Positions 9,559 to 12,187 of a DNA stretch of 12,187 bases are shown one piece after another. The DNA comes from Larix sibirica. Taxonomy: Eukaryota; Streptophyta; Pinopsida; Pinales; Pinaceae. Position 1 is the first letter of the stretch; each line of letters opens with the position of its first letter. A model generated the notes under the pieces. That model did no database searches. It was not told where the DNA came from and saw nothing but the letters and a program-made list of their open reading frames with translations. The translations under genes were made by a program, and so were the position numbers. Location of the stretch: the NCBI GenBank assembly GCA_004151065.3, contig NWUY0300020910.1, positions 49,291 to 61,477 on the forward strand, in the 5' to 3' direction.

Positions 9559-10005
9559 TGTTAGTAATTTCACTAGAATGACACTTCAATGCAATTCATA
9601 ATTTTCATCTTCTTTTTAGAAGGTTCATTGGATCTTAATCCCATAATCTTCTGCAATAAGACTATCGTAAATTAAAGTACAAAACAACAACGAAATAAAT
9701 GCAATAATTCACTTTCAAACGACCCTAAACTTCCCAACAATGAAGGAGAAAAGACGCCAACTAATCAGATAAGTTTTCAACCCTTCTAGGGCAACTTATT
9801 AATGAATATTCATATTTGAAAATGCATTTTTACAACAGAAATAACATTTGTATTACAATAATAAAATAAACCCTTTTATCTTCTTCTTCATATGTCATGT
9901 CACTTAGCAATTTGCCCTTTTACTTATGTAAACTCAACAAGATCATAAATAGATATAAATAACAAAATATGAAGAACACATGCACTTGAAAATCAAATAT
10001 GAAAT
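9559..10005 (-). repeat. Right long direct repeat (putative 5' LTR of the minus-strand element)
   Basis: Homologous to 6167-6609 in the same orientation. It starts TGTTAG at 9559 and the similarity fades after TGAAATCA near 10005, so it has TG…CA ends on both strands as expected for an LTR. Internal differences are mostly substitutions with a few short indels. Confidence 0.7.
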
Positions 10006-10840
10006 CATAGTGATCTTTAACCCAAAAATTGAATAATAGTTGATATAAAAGCTTTATTTCAGAAATTATCAAAATTCATTGACTACAAGAATAACACCAA
10101 GATATAAGATAAAGGCCCTTAAGGTAGGACAACACCATGAATTACTCCTTAAGAAAAAAATGACTCCACAAATCATGCTTGTTACAATACAATTTATCTG
10201 GCATATTTCATATAATGATATTGATGTATATTTATACTTTCTCATAAGTAATCATAAGTGGCCTGTGCCGACTACCTCTTCTTATTATATTACTTCATTT
10301 AATTACCTAGGGGGTCTATTTATTACCCACCAACTACCAAGTGGGCCTATGGACACATTACATACATTATCCCCTTGGGTATCTCCCTAGGCATTCCATA
10401 TTACCCTCCTTAGGTACATTACTTTCCACCTCCCTTCCTATGTTTTGTTCTTGAAACATGGGAGGAAACCATATAATATGATTTACTAAGCAATGTAGAC
10501 AAATTGATACCAAGCATGAGCATCCATCCATCCTAATGAAATGCGGACATCGAGTCCACCTGCTTCCTTGCCACCTTGGTCTTCATTATGGTTATGTTGA
10601 CCTCACCTTTTAAATCAAATCTTGATCAAATGGGTTTTCCTCAATTTTGCTCTTCCAACCCTTTTTCTATTGACTGATTTTAACTGGTGTGTGGCTTGCT
10701 TAAATGAGTTTCTCTTCCACAGCTGCACCGTTTACTATTTTGATCTCCTCATTGTATTGATGATGTTTATGTTAAGCGATTGCGATAAAGCTTACTTGTT
10801 TTTTGGGTGATTTCGATTTGATTGACGTTTTTAGGTTTTT
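10006..10840. other. Non-coding AT-rich stretch with pyrimidine-rich block
   Basis: No supported gene is visible. A minus-strand TATA-like TATAAATA lies at 10236-10229, about 220 bp outside the right repeat, so the true 5' LTR could extend further right than the homology shows. The block 10260-10440 is rich in CCT and CTAGG (ACCTAGGG, CCCTAGGC) and looks like transposon-derived DNA. The short open frames here (10079-10390, 10622-10810) have no recognisable content. Confidence 0.4.
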
Positions 10841-10849
10841 TTTCCCACC

Positions 10850-11900
10850 AGAGTGTCGAAATGTTTTCAACACTTAGAGAAATTTTCGATTCCAAAGTCT
10901 TTTCTTTTTGAATATTCGACAACAAATTGTTTTTTTACTCTCAATATTGCAGCAAAGAAAATACTTTTATCAACGACGACATTGGTTGAAAATATGAAGG
11001 CATCCACTGTGCTAATGACAACAAATCTTTTTGTCGCCGATGCATCGACGAATACAAATATTTTATTGACGATAGCGAGTAAGAAAATAAATTGCTTCTC
11101 GTCCCCGATGTTATGGTGAACAATGTACTTGTATCCTTGACGTTTCGGTAGCCGAAACACTTTTCCCTTCCACGACAAAGAAACATCAAAAGCATAGAGA
11201 CAAAACATTGATGAAAAAAAATATTTTCATCATCGATGTAGTGGTGGTAAAAGCACTTTTTGCTCAGACACATCAACAATGAAAAGGTGATTTAATGCCA
11301 ACCATCTACAAAGTAATAGTCATGGGAGAGCTATGTATTTTCTCTTCCATCGTTGCTATAGAGAAAATACTTTTCACTGCCAATTGTAAACCATGTAACC
11401 ATGAGATAAACATTCAAGCGAAAGTACATGAGGTTGAAAGAAAAACTTTTTTAGCTCCAATGCATCGACACAAGAAAGGTTTTTGATTACCGATAGTTTT
11501 TAGTGTTGAAACTTATAATTTTGGGTGGCAAAGGTAATAAAAAATCAAATACCATTTATGTTGCACATGTCATTCCTTTTATAAGTATGTGAATGGGGTT
11601 ATAATAGTTCATTCAAACCATGAATACAATGGAAAAGGGTGACCCGCTGTCAAAGAGCACTTTTCACACGAAACATTAGCCCTAAAATTTGATTTTCCAT
11701 TGATATGCCAGCCTAAAATGTTATTTATCGCCAATATGTTGGCTCTAAATGTGCTTTTCCAGTCAACATGTCAGCCCCACATGATGATTTCTAGTCGAAA
11801 CTACAAAGGCGAGCTCACGATTTTGGTCATAATGTTTGACTCCGACCTCCATTTTGGGCATTTTTTATACAGTTGGTTTGGTCTTGAAGAGCTCAACTAC
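10850..11900. repeat. Degenerate short-period repeat field (ACTTTT / CGAC-CATCG motifs)
   Basis: The motif (A/G)AAANACTTTT or a close variant recurs at 10963, 11159, 11255, 11369, 11445 and 11659 (ACTTTT coordinates), with weaker forms between (for example ATCTTTTT 11025, ATTTTC 11223). Each is usually followed within 5-15 bp by a CGAC/CGATG/CATCGAC element, such as TGCATCGAC at 11041 and 11461. The apparent period is about 29-39 bp but irregular. This looks like an eroded minisatellite. Open frames inside it on both strands are probably by-products of the repeats. Confidence 0.4.
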
Positions 11901-12049
11901 TTTTCTCATATGAACTACTAAAAGGTTATGAAATTGAAAATGAAAAAGGGCACATTGTCGGTGGTAAAAAATGACCGAGTTGAGTTGTGGGATGGCCCAA
12001 AAACCACCAACAAAAAAAAGCGAAGGTCATTGGATTAATCTTTAAAACC

Positions 12050-12147
12050 TTATTAATTTTTCAATTAACTTCCTTTGGTGAAATATATATATATTTATTT
12101 TGGTAACTTATGTATCTTATTAATTTGTCATTCAACTTCCTTAGGTG

Positions 12148-12182
<35 letters not shown>

Positions 12183-12187
12183 TAACT
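12050..12187. repeat. 67-bp tandem duplication, second unit cut by the window end
   Basis: Unit 1 (12050-12116) and unit 2 (from 12117) share TTATTAATTT, TCA, CAACTTCCTT/TAACTTCCTT, GGTG(A/G)AATATATA and TTGGTAACT. The first unit has a short AT tract, the second a long one. More units may follow beyond the window. Confidence 0.75.
12150..12179. repeat. (AT)n microsatellite
   Basis: Fifteen uninterrupted AT dinucleotides inside the second 67-bp unit. The matching place in the first unit has only a few before an interruption, so the tract expanded after the duplication. Its length is prone to assembly error. Confidence 0.95.

Larger units (their letters stand above)
6167..10005 (-). mobile_element. 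Probable degraded LTR retrotransposon, minus-strand orientation, coding capacity lost
   Basis: Two direct repeats of about 445 bp (6167-6609 and 9559-10005) enclose about 2.9 kb. On the minus strand the right copy ends in CTAACA and is immediately followed by TGTTATCAAAGT, which matches 9 of 12 positions of the plant initiator-Met primer-binding consensus TGGTATCAGAGC. That sets orientation: the 5' LTR is on the right. I found no gag zinc knuckle, protease, reverse transcriptase, RNase H or integrase motif on either strand; the longest minus-strand open stretch (8209-8520) is not recognisable. No clear polypurine tract adjoins the left LTR and no target-site duplication was found. The element is therefore old, non-autonomous or internally deleted, and its outer limits are approximate. 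Confidence 0.55.

Noticed and set aside
10853-11279. Overlapping open frames on both strands (+10853-11119, -10867-11208, -10941-11279)
   Set aside because: Three frames open across the same degenerate repeat suggest a stop-poor repeat rather than a gene; the translations show no domain.

Overview
This is nuclear DNA from a land plant. It is AT-rich, carries a many-exon gene with short GT-AG introns, and is followed by degraded repeats and microsatellites. The protein clearly resembles Arabidopsis F-box/LRR-repeat protein 15 (FBL15, also called SLOW MOTION/SLOMO) but is fairly diverged from it. The species cannot be fixed; a seed plant is likely, and a gymnosperm is possible but unproven.

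Region 1 (1-5526) is the 3' part of the FBL15-like gene on the + strand. Sixteen exons can be joined in one frame without an internal stop and give 872 residues: a variable linker, an F-box, and then a long cysteine-rich LRR domain running to the C terminus. The N-terminal exon or exons lie upstream of the window. Two short in-frame tandem duplications (exons 1 and 3 as numbered here) and a stop codon that seems to replace a conserved Arg near the C terminus are its notable features.

Region 2 (5527-6166) is the presumed 3' UTR and gene end, with an AATAAA hexamer at 5661.

Region 3 (6167-10005) is bounded by two diverged direct repeats of about 445 bp. The inner edge of the right copy is directly followed, in minus-strand sense, by a sequence resembling the initiator-Met tRNA primer-binding site. 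This fits an old minus-strand LTR retrotransposon that has lost recognisable gag/pol. It lies tail-to-tail with the F-box gene. The inside holds a GA microsatellite, a minus-strand TATA-like box and a 107-bp tandem duplication.

Region 4 (10006-12187) has no gene I can support. It contains unassigned AT-rich DNA, about 1 kb of degenerate short-period repeats unusually rich in CpG (about 10850-11900), and a 67-bp tandem duplication with an expanded (AT)n tract at the right edge.

Only one gene is convincing. I saw no multi-gene system, CRISPR array, tRNA or rRNA.
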